Below, piece by piece: positions 24,143-35,430 of a stretch of 64,000 nt of DNA; the stretch's first letter is position 1, and every line of letters begins with the position of its first letter. The stretch comes from Lepiota brunneoincarnata (taxonomy: Eukaryota > Basidiomycota > Agaricomycetes > Agaricales > Agaricaceae), in assembly GCA_023014365.1 (NCBI GenBank), contig JAEBUN010000051.1:62001-126000 (forward strand), read 5' to 3'. The notes under the pieces were generated by a model. The model was not told where the DNA came from. It saw only the letters and a program-made list of their open reading frames with translations, and did no database searches. Position numbers and translations under genes: made by a program.

Positions 24143-24958
24143 ATGTTCGGCTTCACTGCCCTCCTTACTGTTGTGATTGGGACAATAGGTGCTTCCTCCG
24201 CCCAGAGTATGCGCATCTTCCCCATATGAAATATCGCGCCAACCGCTCACAAATGAACTTGCTTTCGAAATGTAGTAGACCGCGTGGGGAACATTCACCG
24301 AGTCCTCTCCCGTCAAGTCATCGATCCTACCAAGATCCCAGCCCAATGCAAGGATTCATGCACTGTTATCAATGACACAGCGGTATATGATCTCTTTTCC
24401 ACCCCCAACTAGACGCTCATTCCCCACGCTGTCTGCAGGCTTGTGGCCAAAACCTTAGTTGCTACTGTAGTAACCGAATAATCAGCGCCTTGGGTAGCTG
24501 TTTGCAATGTGGAGCTGGTCTCACTGGCTCCCCTTCATTAGTACAGTCAGCCCAGGAGATCTATGACCGTAAGCACTGGAATAACTCTGTTTCGAGGTTA
24601 ACTCGGATTCGAATCCATCGCAGAATTTGTCAACAGTTGTAGAATCGGTGGTGTGACCGTCCCAGCCACCACTTTTACTGTTGGTGTTCGCTCGACCAGT
24701 ATTACCAGAAGTGCTACCCCCACCACTACCAGGCGGAATTCTGTCTCCAGTACCTTCAGCTTTCCCGGACCTACTGCCACGACCGATCCCGCCAGCAGTT
24801 CCGCGGAGACTGGAGAAGCAGACGATGACAGTGGGGACACAACAACCCGTGGCACCCCGACCTTTGCACCTCTAAGCACTAATGCCGCCCCTCACCCCCA
24901 CGTTGTGGGCACTGGATGGGTAAATGTTCTTGGCATTGTCCTCTTCCTCGCTATGTAA
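24143..24958 (+). CDS. cysteine-rich GPI-anchored cell-wall/membrane protein
   Basis: Exons 24143-24206, 24276-24382, 24439-24568 and 24624-24958 splice to 211 codons with GT-AG introns (69, 56 and 55 nt), all in frame. The N-terminus is a signal peptide (MFGFTALLTVVIGTIGASSA). A compact domain of about 100 residues follows with eight or nine cysteines (CKDSC, ACGQNLSCYCSN, GSCLQCG, VNSCRIGG). Then comes a Ser/Thr/Pro-rich stalk (TSITRSATPTTTRRNSVSST and onward) and a short hydrophobic tail (VNVLGIVLFLAM) with small residues before it, the expected GPI attachment signal. Agaricomycetes encode many such small secreted proteins. No enzymatic function is suggested; a structural or interaction role at the cell surface is inferred. 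It is not a clear CFEM domain. Confidence 0.8.
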
Positions 24959-25934
24959 TTTCCTATTCCATCCCTTAATTGCTTCTTCCCCAAGTTGCCA
25001 AGCTGTCTAATCCTGTAGTAACACTCGCATCAGTAATATGGTGGATGGATCACATAGAATCGCCTACACACAAATTCACCAACTTCACATTGACAAACCA
25101 ACTCGTCGTCATCATATGGTCAGCCGCGGCACAAGGGAGTGACAGTGAGTGAACCAAAAGAGGAATCGAAGCACAGAAAACCGCACTTTCACAGCTCAGC
25201 ATTCGGAGATAGTCATAACGCAGGCCGAGCGGTCAACTGAGGATGTTCCAGTCGCCATATAAAGACAGGACCTGAGATTGAACAAGGCATTCCGTAAATA
25301 GCTCAGAATCTCGGGTCGCTAGAAGTCGAAAGCCCAGCACGGCAGGCGTTGTGCATGTTTTCGATATATGGCAAGAATTTATGGGAGACCCACGACATGG
25401 AGCTAGAAGTCCGTAGAGCGATGTCAGGTACAAGTTGAAGCGTACCCGCTCGGTACAACACTCCCTTTCTCCCGCCGGCTCCCTGATGAGGGACGAACGA
25501 GAAGGAATTGGGTAGGGGTCTCAACCAATCTCGACATGTCTGCCCTGACTCCGAGGCAGGAATACTGCGAGTATATGCGTATAACTTCCCCTAGTCCCCT
25601 CATTCGTCCCCGCTCTATTCTGGGCGTCTAATTCACCACCCGTATAACGACGTTTATTGCGAATGAGCATTCCTCTGCCACTCATTCAGGAGGTGGGCGA
25701 TACGTATGAGATAAACTGTCGAATGCACCACTGTCCCTTGTCCATGTGCATCGCCGGAGCGGCCCATCACCATGTTCTTGCGCAAGCAATACAAGCTTTG
25801 ACCCTCCTGATCGCTTGCTAAATCTCATCTTCACTACCCTGCCCTTACTCTCCATTATGCAAGTTGAGACCGCGTTTCCACAATCAGTCGTCTACCATGG
25901 CCGCCAAATCAGTGGTGACACCCTTCAAGGAATT
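24959..25934. other. intergenic up to the segmental duplication
   Basis: No gene is supported. Short frames on both strands lack recognisable motifs. The tandem duplication described below begins near 25935. Confidence 0.35.
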
Positions 25935-26042
25935 CTTCAAAATATTGGCACGCAGAAAGTGGATTGTTGAACCCTGTTTTCTCTCAGGATACAAGGCCGA
26001 TGGACCAACCAACATATGGACTCATGTCCCCTGCATCTTGAA

Positions 26043-26453
26043 TTAAGAAAATTGACCAAGGACAAGAGACCGAAATTGACCGTGCGAATCACGACCACGA
26101 CCGAAACTTGAGGTAGCTGGCAGCCAGTGCGACGACATGGTGAAGGGGCTGCCCATTAGGAGGGGGGCCGCGAAAGGGGTCCTTGTCGGCGCTGGTGGGG
26201 TAGGTACCGGCAAAAGACACCATTGACGTGGGTGCGTCGAAGGAATGGCGTGCGTAGACACGCGGGAATGTAGAAAAACTGGGAAGTTGCGACCACCATC
26301 ATAGGTTAGGTGAGCGGGGGGAAGGCACGCGGGTTGTCCGGAGGTCAGGGGCTCTTCTGATGTAGAGGGCATGATGGAAGGATGGGTAGAGGGAGGATAT
26401 TTGGAGGTTCCAAGTAACACCTTGGGAGGCAGGGGTTCAGTGGAGGTGGCCAT
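26043..26453 (-). CDS. proline-rich frame, unit A (hypothetical)
   Basis: A 136-codon frame, very rich in Pro, Ser and Thr, with the stretch TYDGGRNFPVFLHSRVST. The counterpart in unit B (31223-31714) keeps DYDGGHNFPVFL in frame, while its flanks have diverged in length and sequence. Conservation of that block in the same reading frame is the only argument for coding. There is no signal peptide or known domain. It may equally be the untranslated flank of the NLR gene, or a relic. Confidence 0.3.
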   Translation of the reverse strand: MATSTEPLPPKVLLGTSKYPPSTHPSIMPSTSEEPLTSGQPACLPPAHLTYDGGRNFPVFLHSRVSTHAIPSTHPRQWCLLPVPTPPAPTRTPFAAPLLMGSPFTMSSHWLPATSSFGRGRDSHGQFRSLVLGQFS

Positions 26454-27007
26454 GAGAGACGCTAGGTTTGGGTTGAAGAAATCTGAGACTACTCAGGTGT
26501 TGCGATGCAATACAGCGGCAGGACAAGGGACGGAGATGGGCCAATATCACTCCCCAAAGGTGCACGCGGATGATGGTGCCTTGGACACAGCAAGCGTCAG
26601 CATCACGACCCTCAAGTGGCCCTTATGTGGATTCTGGTGTCCACCAGTGTCCGGTCTCTGATCGTAATACCTACTTCGAACCAGAACGAGGCTGGCGCAT
26701 TGCCCCAATGAAGTATAAGTCTGTCACACTCGTCGCCGATGCAATGTATCTACGAGCGTCACCCCGTTTTTCCCAGTTTCCCTCTGGTACTTACACTTCG
26801 AGTCCGTGCTCTGGCCGTTCTACTGGCAATATGAGGTTTATTGTTGATGGTCTCTCTTCCCTCGGGTTCACTAGTACATCATAGAGATTACAGCAAAAAC
26901 AAAACAAACGGAGATGGAAAGCCTCCCTTCGGACACCAAATTGGAACTCGGGAGGTGATTATAGAGTGCATTGGATAACGCACACAGTAACTAAGAGGAG
27001 AGATTAG

Positions 27008-30000
27008 CTATGTTGTCGGTGGCATCTCCCGACACTTCCGAACTTGTTTAAGTAAATTCAAATCTGCGGCTTCACCTAATGATGACCGGCATTGACGATG
27101 AAGAAGAAGAGCTTGGAAAAAAAGTTGCCCAGCTTCATTGAGCTTGCCCCTTCGCAAATACACCTTCCCCAGGCTCTGGACATCATCGGCCTCGCCAAGC
27201 ACATGCTGTGCCTGCTGGTGGAACTTGATGGCATTTATGAAAGAAGACATGGCTTCGTTCAGCTTAGCCTGTTGGAAATACACTCTCCCCAGCCCCAGGA
27301 CGCCATTTGCCTTGCCAACCACGTCAGACGACTGTTGATAGAGCTCAACAGCCTTTTTGAAAGACAACTCGGCTTCACCCAGCCGATCCAACCCCAAATA
27401 TACCTCCCCCAACATCAAGTTACCAATTGCCTCGCCAGGGACAGAATGTGACTGCTGATGGAGCTCCGTGGCTTTCTTGAAAGATAACTCGGCTTGGTCT
27501 AGCCTGTCCTGTAGCCAATACACTTCTCCTAGCCTGTGGACATCATCTGCCTCACCAAACATATCTTGGGACTGCTGGTGGAGCTCCATCGCCTTCATGA
27601 AATACGACTTAGCCTCGCCCAGCTTGCCCCGTCGCATATACACTTCTCCTAGCCTGTGGGCATCATCTGCCTCACCAAACATATCCTGGGACTGCTGGTG
27701 GAACTCCATGGCCTTCATGAAACACAACTCCGCCTCACCCAGCTTGCCCTGTCGCAAATACACGGCCCCCAGTCCCTGGACATCACAAGCCTCACCACGC
27801 ATGTCTTGTGACTGTTGGTGGAGCTCCATGGCCTTCTTGAGAGATGACTCAGCTTCATCCAGCTTTCCTCGCCGCAAATGTACATCTCCCAGGCTTTGGA
27901 TGTCATCTGCCTCACCATGCACATACTGGGCCTGCCGATGGAGCCCCATGGCCTTCGTGAAAGAAGACTCAGCTTCGTTCAGCTTGCCCCGCCGTAAATA
28001 GACTTCTCCTAGCATCCGGAGATTAGTCGCCTCACCAGGCACACAGTGTGCCTGTCGATGGAGCCCCATGGCCTTCTCGAAAGATGACTCGACTTCATCC
28101 AGCTTGCCCCATTGCAAATACACATGTCCCAGGCTATGGATATCATATGCCTCACCAAACACGTCCCGGCCACGCTGATGGAGCTCCATGCCCCTCGTGA
28201 AATACAACTTGGCTTCATCCAACTTGCCCCGTCGCAGGTACACGGCTCCCAGTTCCCGGATATCATAGGCCTCACCAAGTATGTCTCGCGACTGCTGATG
28301 GAGCCTCATGGCCTGCTCGAAGGACGACTCAGCTTCATCCAGCTTGCCCCGTCGCAAATACACAATTCCCAGGCTTTGAATATCATTTGCCTCACCAAGC
28401 ACATCCTGGGCCTGCTGATGCAGCTCCATGGCCTTCGTGAATGACGATTCAGCTTCATCCAGCTTGTCCCGTTGCAAATACACAATTCCCAGTTTATGGA
28501 CATCATAGGCCTCACCAAGCACGTCATGCGACTGCTGATGGAGCTCCATTGCTTTCGTGAAGGATGACTCGGCTTCATCCAATTTGCCCTGTCGGAGATA
28601 CACTTCTCCCAACTTCCGGATATCACCAGCTTCACCATGACCGCCATGCAAGTGCCGACGAAACTCGATGGCCTGGTCCAGAGATGACTCAGCTTCGTCA
28701 AGCTTATTCTGGCGCAAATAAACATGTGACAATGCCGAAATGCATCGTGTATGTCCGGCCCAACAGGTTAACTGTTTTTGGTTTTGCCAATTCCATGATT
28801 TCCGAAGTAGGATTACCGGCGTACGTAGACCAGAAGGTATATTTGATAGCAGCATCCACCACCTTCTCAGTCTATTTGGTCTTTGGTAAACGCCTTCATG
28901 AAGACCGAGTGTATATTGAGAAGTTCTGGAGGAATTATATCATGGTTGGCAGGATCCGCGTAATCATCGAACTGAGTCATCATCTCAGCATAGAAAGAAA
29001 CTAGGCAGTTGTCAAGGGAGGATTCCATCTGCAACCCCATCCCGAATTCCCGGATCGGCACAAGCATCCGGTATCTCGCACCCCCTTCTGTTCCATCCAC
29101 ATAGACAAGTGAAACCCGCCGCAGCGTCGCCAAAATCCCCAGAAGGTCGAGTCGTCCTGGCAGCTGCATTTGCAGTTTGCCAACGGCCTCTCGTTGACAT
29201 GGGAATCCATCTGGAAGGCTTGATAGCATCGCAAAAATTATAATCGCATTCGGATCTGCCTGCATACGTGGACCGTACTACTGACAAATGAATCGACACA
29301 TCGAGACTGGACAAGCAGGTGTTGGCTACCAGTCCCTATGGCCTTGGTCTGCGTCTGCTTCCCACCGGGCCCATAAGAGTTCAGGGTGTTTCACCCTCCT
29401 CTCGTAATTGGGCAATGATCAGTTTAATAGCCAAAGGTATCCCATCGGCAACTCGCAGTAGTCTGCTCAGTGAACTCATCCACTGGCACGTGAGTTTCCT
29501 CGAATATCAATTTCGAGTCTACACTGCTCAGCTTTTTCAATGGTTGAAGCAACTGGTTCTGACCAGGAAATCCCAGATGGGCGCTGTACCCCTCGCAGGG
29601 TCATAATCAGGGCAAGTTGGGATAGATGATTGAGGTGAGATAAGAATTCCTCTACATCCCGTCGGATGGCCTCATCCTCCCAAATGGTCTCGAAGTTATC
29701 CAAACAAAGGATGCTGCCCTCACGAAACGAGGAGAGGACGGTCCCAATCAAGTTTCCATCGTGTTCGGGATCTTGGATGCGTAGGGAATGAGCAATTCCT
29801 ACTATCCAAACCACGTAGGGATGTGATCGCCTCGCAGGAGACAAAGTATCGTGAAGGGTATCGCTCGGTCAACGTATCGTCATATAGGGCGGTGAGAGCG
29901 AGTGTCGTTTTCCCCATCCCACCTCCTCCCAGGATCGCGATTCGTGGTGGTGCATGGTTGAGCAGTGTTCTGAGGACCATGGACTTTTCATGATCTCTCC

Positions 30001-30835
30001 CGATCATCTGGTCAGGACGTGGAATGGGTTTGTAGAGAACACTGAACAGAGGGGATAGCAATCAGGGCTCTGGTTACATGTACATAAGATGGGGTTATTT
30101 TGCACCTGACAGGTCCTGGGGACGCTTGAGTGGGTTGAGGTGGATCAATAAGGTTGAGTAGAAGATCGGTCTATAGAGATACAATGAGAGTAAGTGGTAG
30201 ATGTATGTTTTTGTACGTACAATGAAATCCGCGTTGAAGTCGTCGACGAGACGGTTGTACTTGGCTAGCGTCTCGATTCTCGAGTTCCGATTCACAAGTC
30301 GATCGAATTTAGCTACGCTTGCCTTGTGAGGTTTTTGTCGTGAGTGCGCTGAGAATTTCTTGAAGGAGACTGAGCGGTGGATGAGCCGCATACATACACA
30401 GATCGGGTGTCATAGTACCTGTATAACCTTCCAGTTTCTCCTTCGTCTCCTTGAGCCTGTCCCTGTCCGGTGATCCTGCAGCTTTGCGCAGGCCATCAAG
30501 TATGACCTTTGACCTGCGCAATATCTTCTGGATCAGTTCCCGAGACCGATCTTTTTCAGTTTGGATTTCCTTTTATGCGGTCAGATAGTCCCCCAGTTCC
30601 TAACATTGAAGTTGCATACCTCGTTGATCCTGATGATATGGAGCAAAGTCCCTGCGAAAGCTCTCACATACGGGACGTCTTTGAACAGTTCGCCGACTTC
30701 CTTTGCGACTCTCAGAACGGTTTCGGTGAGGTTGGTAGTAGTGGAGGCGATGTATTCAGAGTTTGTTATTGGTGGATTGACGGCAACTGGGGGTGTAGTA
30801 AGCCCAGGCATGGTGAGTAAACCATGGGCGGTCAT
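27008..30835 (-). pseudogene. NLR-like STAND gene A: helical N-terminus, NB-ARC, 14 TPRs; at least seven frameshifts
   Basis: Reading leftward. An N-terminal exon pair (30835 onward; AKEVGELFKDVPYVRAFAG, then RRSKVILDGLRKAAG) looks like the amphipathic four-helix region that fungal NLRs share with MLKL/HeLo-type domains. NB-ARC follows, with DQMIGRDHEK, Walker A LGGGGMGKTTLALTAL and Walker B SILCLDNFETIW. Next come a winged-helix/linker region (SIFAMLSSLPDGFPC-like) and a 615-codon frame with 14 TPRs. Compared with gene B, single extra bases break the frame near 30315, 29805, 29550, 29320, 29275, 28870 and 28755. The array itself is fully open. As written the gene cannot make a full NLR unless these are sequence errors. 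Such proteins are thought to sense non-self and trigger cell death; that is inference. Confidence 0.8.
27056..28735 (-). repeat. array of 14 tandem 120-bp units encoding TPRs
   Basis: The unit is exactly 40 codons with the consensus LGEVYLRRGKLDEAESSF then a KAMELHQQSQD- and GEADDV-like second helix. All 14 copies are exactly one period apart and in one frame. Changes cluster at a few positions, such as the residues after HQQ (SQD, AHC, SHS, AQY) and before LDEA (RRG, LQD, QWG). The framework is nearly constant. Uniformity at the DNA level suggests ongoing homogenisation and copy-number change. Confidence 0.85.
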
Positions 30836-31222
30836 GGTCGTTGCTGGCTTGTAATATGGTGTGTCGAATAGGAGTGATTCTTTCGGTCATGCGGCGCACT
30901 GCTGTTGCTGGTGGACGGGAATCTTCCCACCTGGCCATTTATAGACCTGCACTTCGCATGTCCTTCATACTAACGGGCCATTAAGCCGTAATCACATCGC
31001 CACATCCTAGATATCGCAAAATATACATGAGCAAGACGGCAGCCATGTGTCAACATTTCGCAATTTGGGGGCCCCTCAAGAAACCTACCGCAAGTGATAG
31101 TCCCTGAGATACATATTTCGCTTACTGGGTGCCTGACCGGCTCAGCTTTGGTGCTTCTCCACTGGATGAGTCGTAAATCAACTAGTAAGTCGTGTTAGTG
31201 TCCCCGAGGGGAACCATGATAC

Positions 31223-31714
31223 TTAGGACGTAAGAATGCCCAGGTAAAAGAGAGGAACCATCGAATATTGGCCGGCAAAAAGTGGATTGTCGAACCCTGT
31301 CTTCTTCTCAGGATATAAGGCTGAGGGTCCAACCAACATATGAATTCGTTTCCCCTGCATATTGAATAGGAAATTTGACCAAGGAACAAGGGACCGAAAC
31401 TGACCACGCGAATCACAACCGAAACTTGAAGTAGCTAGCGGCGGGGAGCTGCCCAGGGGGAGGGCTGCGGGAGGGATAGGTGTCCTTGTCGGTGATGATG
31501 GCGCAGGCACCGACAGAAGACATGTAGGGGTAGACACGAAGGGATATAGAAAAACTGGGAAATTGTGACCACCATCATAGTCTGCGAGCGGATCGTCCGG
31601 AAGCCAGGGGATATTCTGATGTAAAGGGTATGGTGGAAGGATGGGTAAAGGGAGGATACTTGGGGGATCAAAGTAGCATGTTGTGAGGTGACAAACGGAT
31701 TTGGTTCCAAACAC
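31223..31714 (-). CDS. proline-rich frame, unit B (hypothetical)
   Basis: Counterpart of 26043-26453: 163 codons, Pro/Ser-rich, with DYDGGHNFPVFLYPFVST. Its 3' part overlaps the block that is the upstream boundary of unit A's duplication (LVPWSNFLFNMQGKRIHM). The shared frame is suggestive but short; no domain is recognised. Confidence 0.3.
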   Translation of the reverse strand: MFGTKSVCHLTTCYFDPPSILPLPILPPYPLHQNIPWLPDDPLADYDGGHNFPVFLYPFVSTPTCLLSVPAPSSPTRTPIPPAALPLGSSPPLATSSFGCDSRGQFRSLVPWSNFLFNMQGKRIHMLVGPSALYPEKKTGFDNPLFAGQYSMVPLFYLGILTS

Positions 31715-32115
31715 AGCCCAAATTTCCTACAAAGGCGGGTACAATCTGGACATCGAATGGGTTATGGCTAGCTGTTGTGCAATGACGAAGTGTAAGCCCG
31801 TTATATTTGTCAGTGAGGCGAGGTATTTACGAGCCTTACGCCGTCTCTTAATATCTGTGTTGCTCATAATTGGCGTACACGTTGACACTCAAAGTAGAGC
31901 ATTGATCCGTTTCTCACTCATCCCTTTCCCTTACACGGTCTTTCTCCCCTCAGGCCGACTAGCATTTGCTAATATTGCGCGCATACATATTTGTCTACTA
32001 TAGAGACGTAGCGAAAAAAAAAGATGATATGAGTGGGAATTTCAGGTTCCGGAGATGATCAATGATCAAAGACAGGGTGTATCCTCGTATCGATTAATGA
32101 GAAGCAGCAGAGTAC

Positions 32116-34987
32116 TTATGCTGCTGGCGATAGCGCTGAGTCTCTGCATTTCCGAACTCGTTCAAGTAGATACAAGTCTCCAGCTTCGCCCGTTGGCGAC
32201 TGGCATTGACGGTGGTAGAAGGAGGGCTCTGTTGAGATATTGCTCAGCTTCATAGAGCCTATCCCACCGTAAATACACTTTCCCCAAGGTTCTGGACATC
32301 GTAGGCCTCACCAAGTATGTCCTGTGACTGCTGGTGAAGCTCCATGGCTTTCCTGAAAAACGATTCAGCTTCCGTCCAGTTTATCCCGTCGCAAATACAC
32401 ATCTCCAAGGCTCTGGACATCATTCGCCTCGCCAAGCATGTCGTGCGACTGCTGATGAAGCTCCATGGCTTTCTTGAAAGACAACTCAGCCTCGTCTAGC
32501 TCGTCTCGTCGCAAATGCACTTCTCCCAGCCTCCGGACATTATTTGCCTCGCCAAGCACAGAATGTGATTGCCGATGGAGTTCCATGGCTTTCTTGAAAG
32601 ACAACTCGGCTTCATCTAGCTTGTCTCGTCGTAAGTACACTCCTCCTAGCTTCTGGACATCGTTAGCCTCGCCAAGCACAGAATGTGCCTGTTGATGAAG
32701 CTCCATGGCTTTCTTGAAAGATGATTGAGCCTCATCCAGCCTAGCCCGTCGCAAGTAGAGGTCTCCCAGTCTCTGGACATCGTCAGCCTCGCCAGGTACA
32801 TCATGCAACTGCTGACGAAACTTGATGGCCTGAACCAGAAATGACTCGGCTTCGTCAAGGTTATCCTGGTACAAGGCCACATGTGACAAAGCTGAAATAC
32901 ATCGCACATGTTGGCTCAGAAAATCAACTGTCTTTGGCTTTGCCAATTCCATGATCTCGGAGGTGGGATTGCCGGTATAAATGGACCAGAGGGTATAGTT
33001 GATAGCAGCGTCCACGACCCTCTTGTCTATCTGGTCATTGGCAAACACCTTCACGAAGATCGAGTGTATATTGAAGAGTTCTGGTGGGATTATGCCATGA
33101 CTGGTAGGATTTGTGTAATTGGCGAATTGAATCATCATCTCGGTGTAAAACGCAACTAAGCAGTCCTCAAGGGATGGTTCCATCTGCAACTTCATCCCGA
33201 ATTCCTGGATCGGCACAAGCATTCGGTACCTCGCATGCTCTTCCATTTCATCCACATAGATAAGCGAAACCCGTCGTAGGGTCACCAATATCCCCGGAGG
33301 GTCAAAACGTCCTGGCATATGCGTTCGCAGCTCATCAATGGCCTCCCGTCGACACGGGAACCCATCTGGAAGGCTCGATAGCATCGCGAAAATCGAGGTT
33401 GCGTTCGGATCTGCCTGCATACGTGGGCTGTACACTGACAGGTGAATGGATGCGTCGAGGCTGGATAAGCGATGTTTGCTACCCGTCCCTATGGTCCCCT
33501 GTCTGCATCTGCTCCCACCGGGCCCAAAGGAGTTCGGATGTCTCGCCCTCCTCTCGTAATTGAGCAATGATGAGTCTGATAGCCAGGGGTATCCCATCAG
33601 CAGCTTGGAGCAGTTTTCCAGTGAACTCGTCCACTGGCACGTGAGTCTCCTCGAGTATCAGTTTTGAATCAGCGTCGCTCAGCTTCTTCAGTGGTGGGAG
33701 CAATAGTTCTGACCAGGATACTCCAGATGGGCGCTGCACACCTCGCAGAGTCATAATCATGGCCAGCTGGGGTAGGCGATCGAGGTGAGATAGGAACTCC
33801 TCTATGTCCCGTCGGATGACCTCATCCTCCCAAATGGTCTCAAAGTTATCCAAGCAAAGGATGGTTCCCTCACGGAAGGAGGAGATAACGGTCTCGATCA
33901 AGTTTCCATCGTGCTCTGGATCTTGAATATGGAGGGCGTGAGCAATTCCCAATATCAAACCACGTAGGGATGTAACTGCCTCGCAAGAGACAAAGTACCG
34001 TGAAGGGTATCGTTCGACCAACATGTCATCATATAGGACGGTGAGAGCGAGTGTCGTTTTCCCCATCCCACCTCCACCTAGGATCGCGACTCGCGGTAGT
34101 ATGCGGTCGAGTAGTGTTTCGATCACCATGAACTTTTCTTTGTCTCTCCCGACCATCTGATCGGGATGTGGAATAGGTTTGTGGACAATTCTGCATAGAG
34201 GGATAACCATTAGGGTCTAGTTGCAGATAAGATGGGGTTATTGCACCTAGCAGGGGCCGGAGGCACCTGAATGAGTTGAGGTGGATCAATGAGGTTGAGT
34301 AAAAGATCGGTCTATAGGGATAGAATTAGGGCAAGCGATAAAAGTTTGAACTGTGTACGTACAATGAAATTCGTGTTGAAGTCATCGATAAGACGGTTCT
34401 ACCTGGCTAGTATCTCAATCCTCGAGTTCCGGTTTACAAATCGATCAAATTTGGCCCGTACGCCTTTTGAGGTTTTTGTAGTGAGCATGTCGAGAATGCC
34501 TTGAAGCAGACTGAGCAGCGAATGAGCTAGGTACACAGATAGAGTAAAAGAGGCTAGATGTCGTAGTACCTATTGTAATCTTCCAATTTCTCCTTCGTGC
34601 CCTTCAACTGGTCCCTGTTGGGCGAGGCTGCAGCTTTGCGCAGGCCATCGAGGATGACCTTTGATCTGCGCAATATCTTGTCGATTAGTTCCTGAGAGCG
34701 ATCCCTTTCAATTTGAATTTCCTGTTGTACGGTCAGATAGACCTTCAGTTTTAGCACCAATGTATGCGCACTTCTCTGATCCTGATAATATGCAGCAAAA
34801 TTCCTGCAAAAGAATTCACATACGGCAAGTCCTTGAGCAGTTCTCCGACATCCTTTGCGATTATTGATACGGTTTCGGTTATGTTGGTAGTGGTGGGGAC
34901 AATGTATTGGGGGTCTGTTGTTGGTGGATTGACGGTAACTGTGGGCGTAGCAAGCCTAGGGATGGTGGATATACCATGGTCGACCAT
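32116..34987 (-). CDS. NLR-like STAND gene B: helical N-terminus, NB-ARC, 6 TPRs; three frameshifts
   Basis: Same layout as gene A. N-terminal exons give AKDVGELLKDLPYVNSFAG and RRSKVILDGLRKAAA, then AKFDRFVNRNSRIE. A long frame from 34210 holds NB-ARC: DQMVGRDKEK, Walker A ILGGGGMGKTTLALTVL, Walker B TILCLDNFETIW, and GLPL-like DGIPLAIRLI. The rest (33597 to 32365) holds SLDASIHLSV, MLSSLPDGFPC, ARYRMLVPIQEFG and the TPRs. One extra base near 33497 separates NB-ARC from the winged-helix part. Another near 32375 cuts TPR 5, and another near 32212 shifts the tail, which otherwise ends at 32116. It is better preserved than A: NB-ARC is uninterrupted. Whether it is functional depends on whether the three insertions are real. 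Confidence 0.8.
32240..32890 (-). repeat. array of 6 tandem 120-bp TPR units
   Basis: Same 40-residue unit as in gene A (LGGVYLRRDKLDEAELSF; KAMELHQQSHD; GEANDVQ). Repeats 2-4 are nearly identical to one another and closer to each other than to most units in A, as expected if each array is homogenised separately. Confidence 0.8.
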
Positions 34988-35430
34988 AGTCGTTGCTGAG
35001 GCTTGTAAGGTGGTGTGTCGGGTGGGGGTTATGGTTTCGGTCGTTCAGCGGATTGTTGGTATCACTGTTTGCTGCTGACGGCGACAGGAATCTTCCCACC
35101 GGCTTTTTATAGACCCTGCATTTCACATGTCCTTACGAACGGGCCTTTAAGCCGTGATCGTATCACCACATCCTAGACATCGCAAAATATACATGAGCAG
35201 GACGGGAGCATGTATCAACATTTCTCAATTTGAGCCCCTCAAGAAACCTACCGCTAGTCCCTGATATACATATTTCGGTTACTGGGTGCCTGGCCGGCTC
35301 AGCTTTGGTGCTTCTCCACTGGATAAGTTGCCAATCAACTGGTAAGCCGTGCTAGTGTCCTCGAGAGGAACCATGATGCTTGGGACGTAGGAATGCCCAG
35401 GTGAAAGAGAGGCCTGGTTTGCTGATGTGA

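Larger units (their letters stand above)
25935..31255. repeat. segmental tandem duplication, unit A
   Basis: Matches 31256-35430 in the same order: a leading block (gtggattgttgaaccctgtt), a proline-rich frame on the minus strand, a 3' region (tatctacgagcg), the TPR array, NB-ARC, N-terminal exons and an upstream block ending tcagctttggtgcttctcc. Unit A is about 5.3 kb and unit B about 4.2 kb; most of the difference is the longer TPR array here. Confidence 0.8.
31256..35430. repeat. segmental tandem duplication, unit B
   Basis: Second copy of the NLR unit. The region upstream of the NLR start, to about 35430, matches that of unit A at about 30960-31250 almost base for base (e.g. caaaatatacatgagca; ggctcagctttggtgcttct), so the promoter was duplicated with the gene. 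Confidence 0.8.

Noticed and set aside
27092..28444. Long plus-strand frames of 119, 177 and 110 codons rich in Ser and Pro within the TPR array
   Set aside because: They are mirror images of the 120-bp repeats; any repeat free of stops on one strand tends to give periodic frames on the other.
25935..35430. Possible CRISPR-like array because of regular 120-bp periodicity
   Set aside because: There are no spacers: the whole period is repeated and encodes 40-residue TPRs, and the window is eukaryotic.
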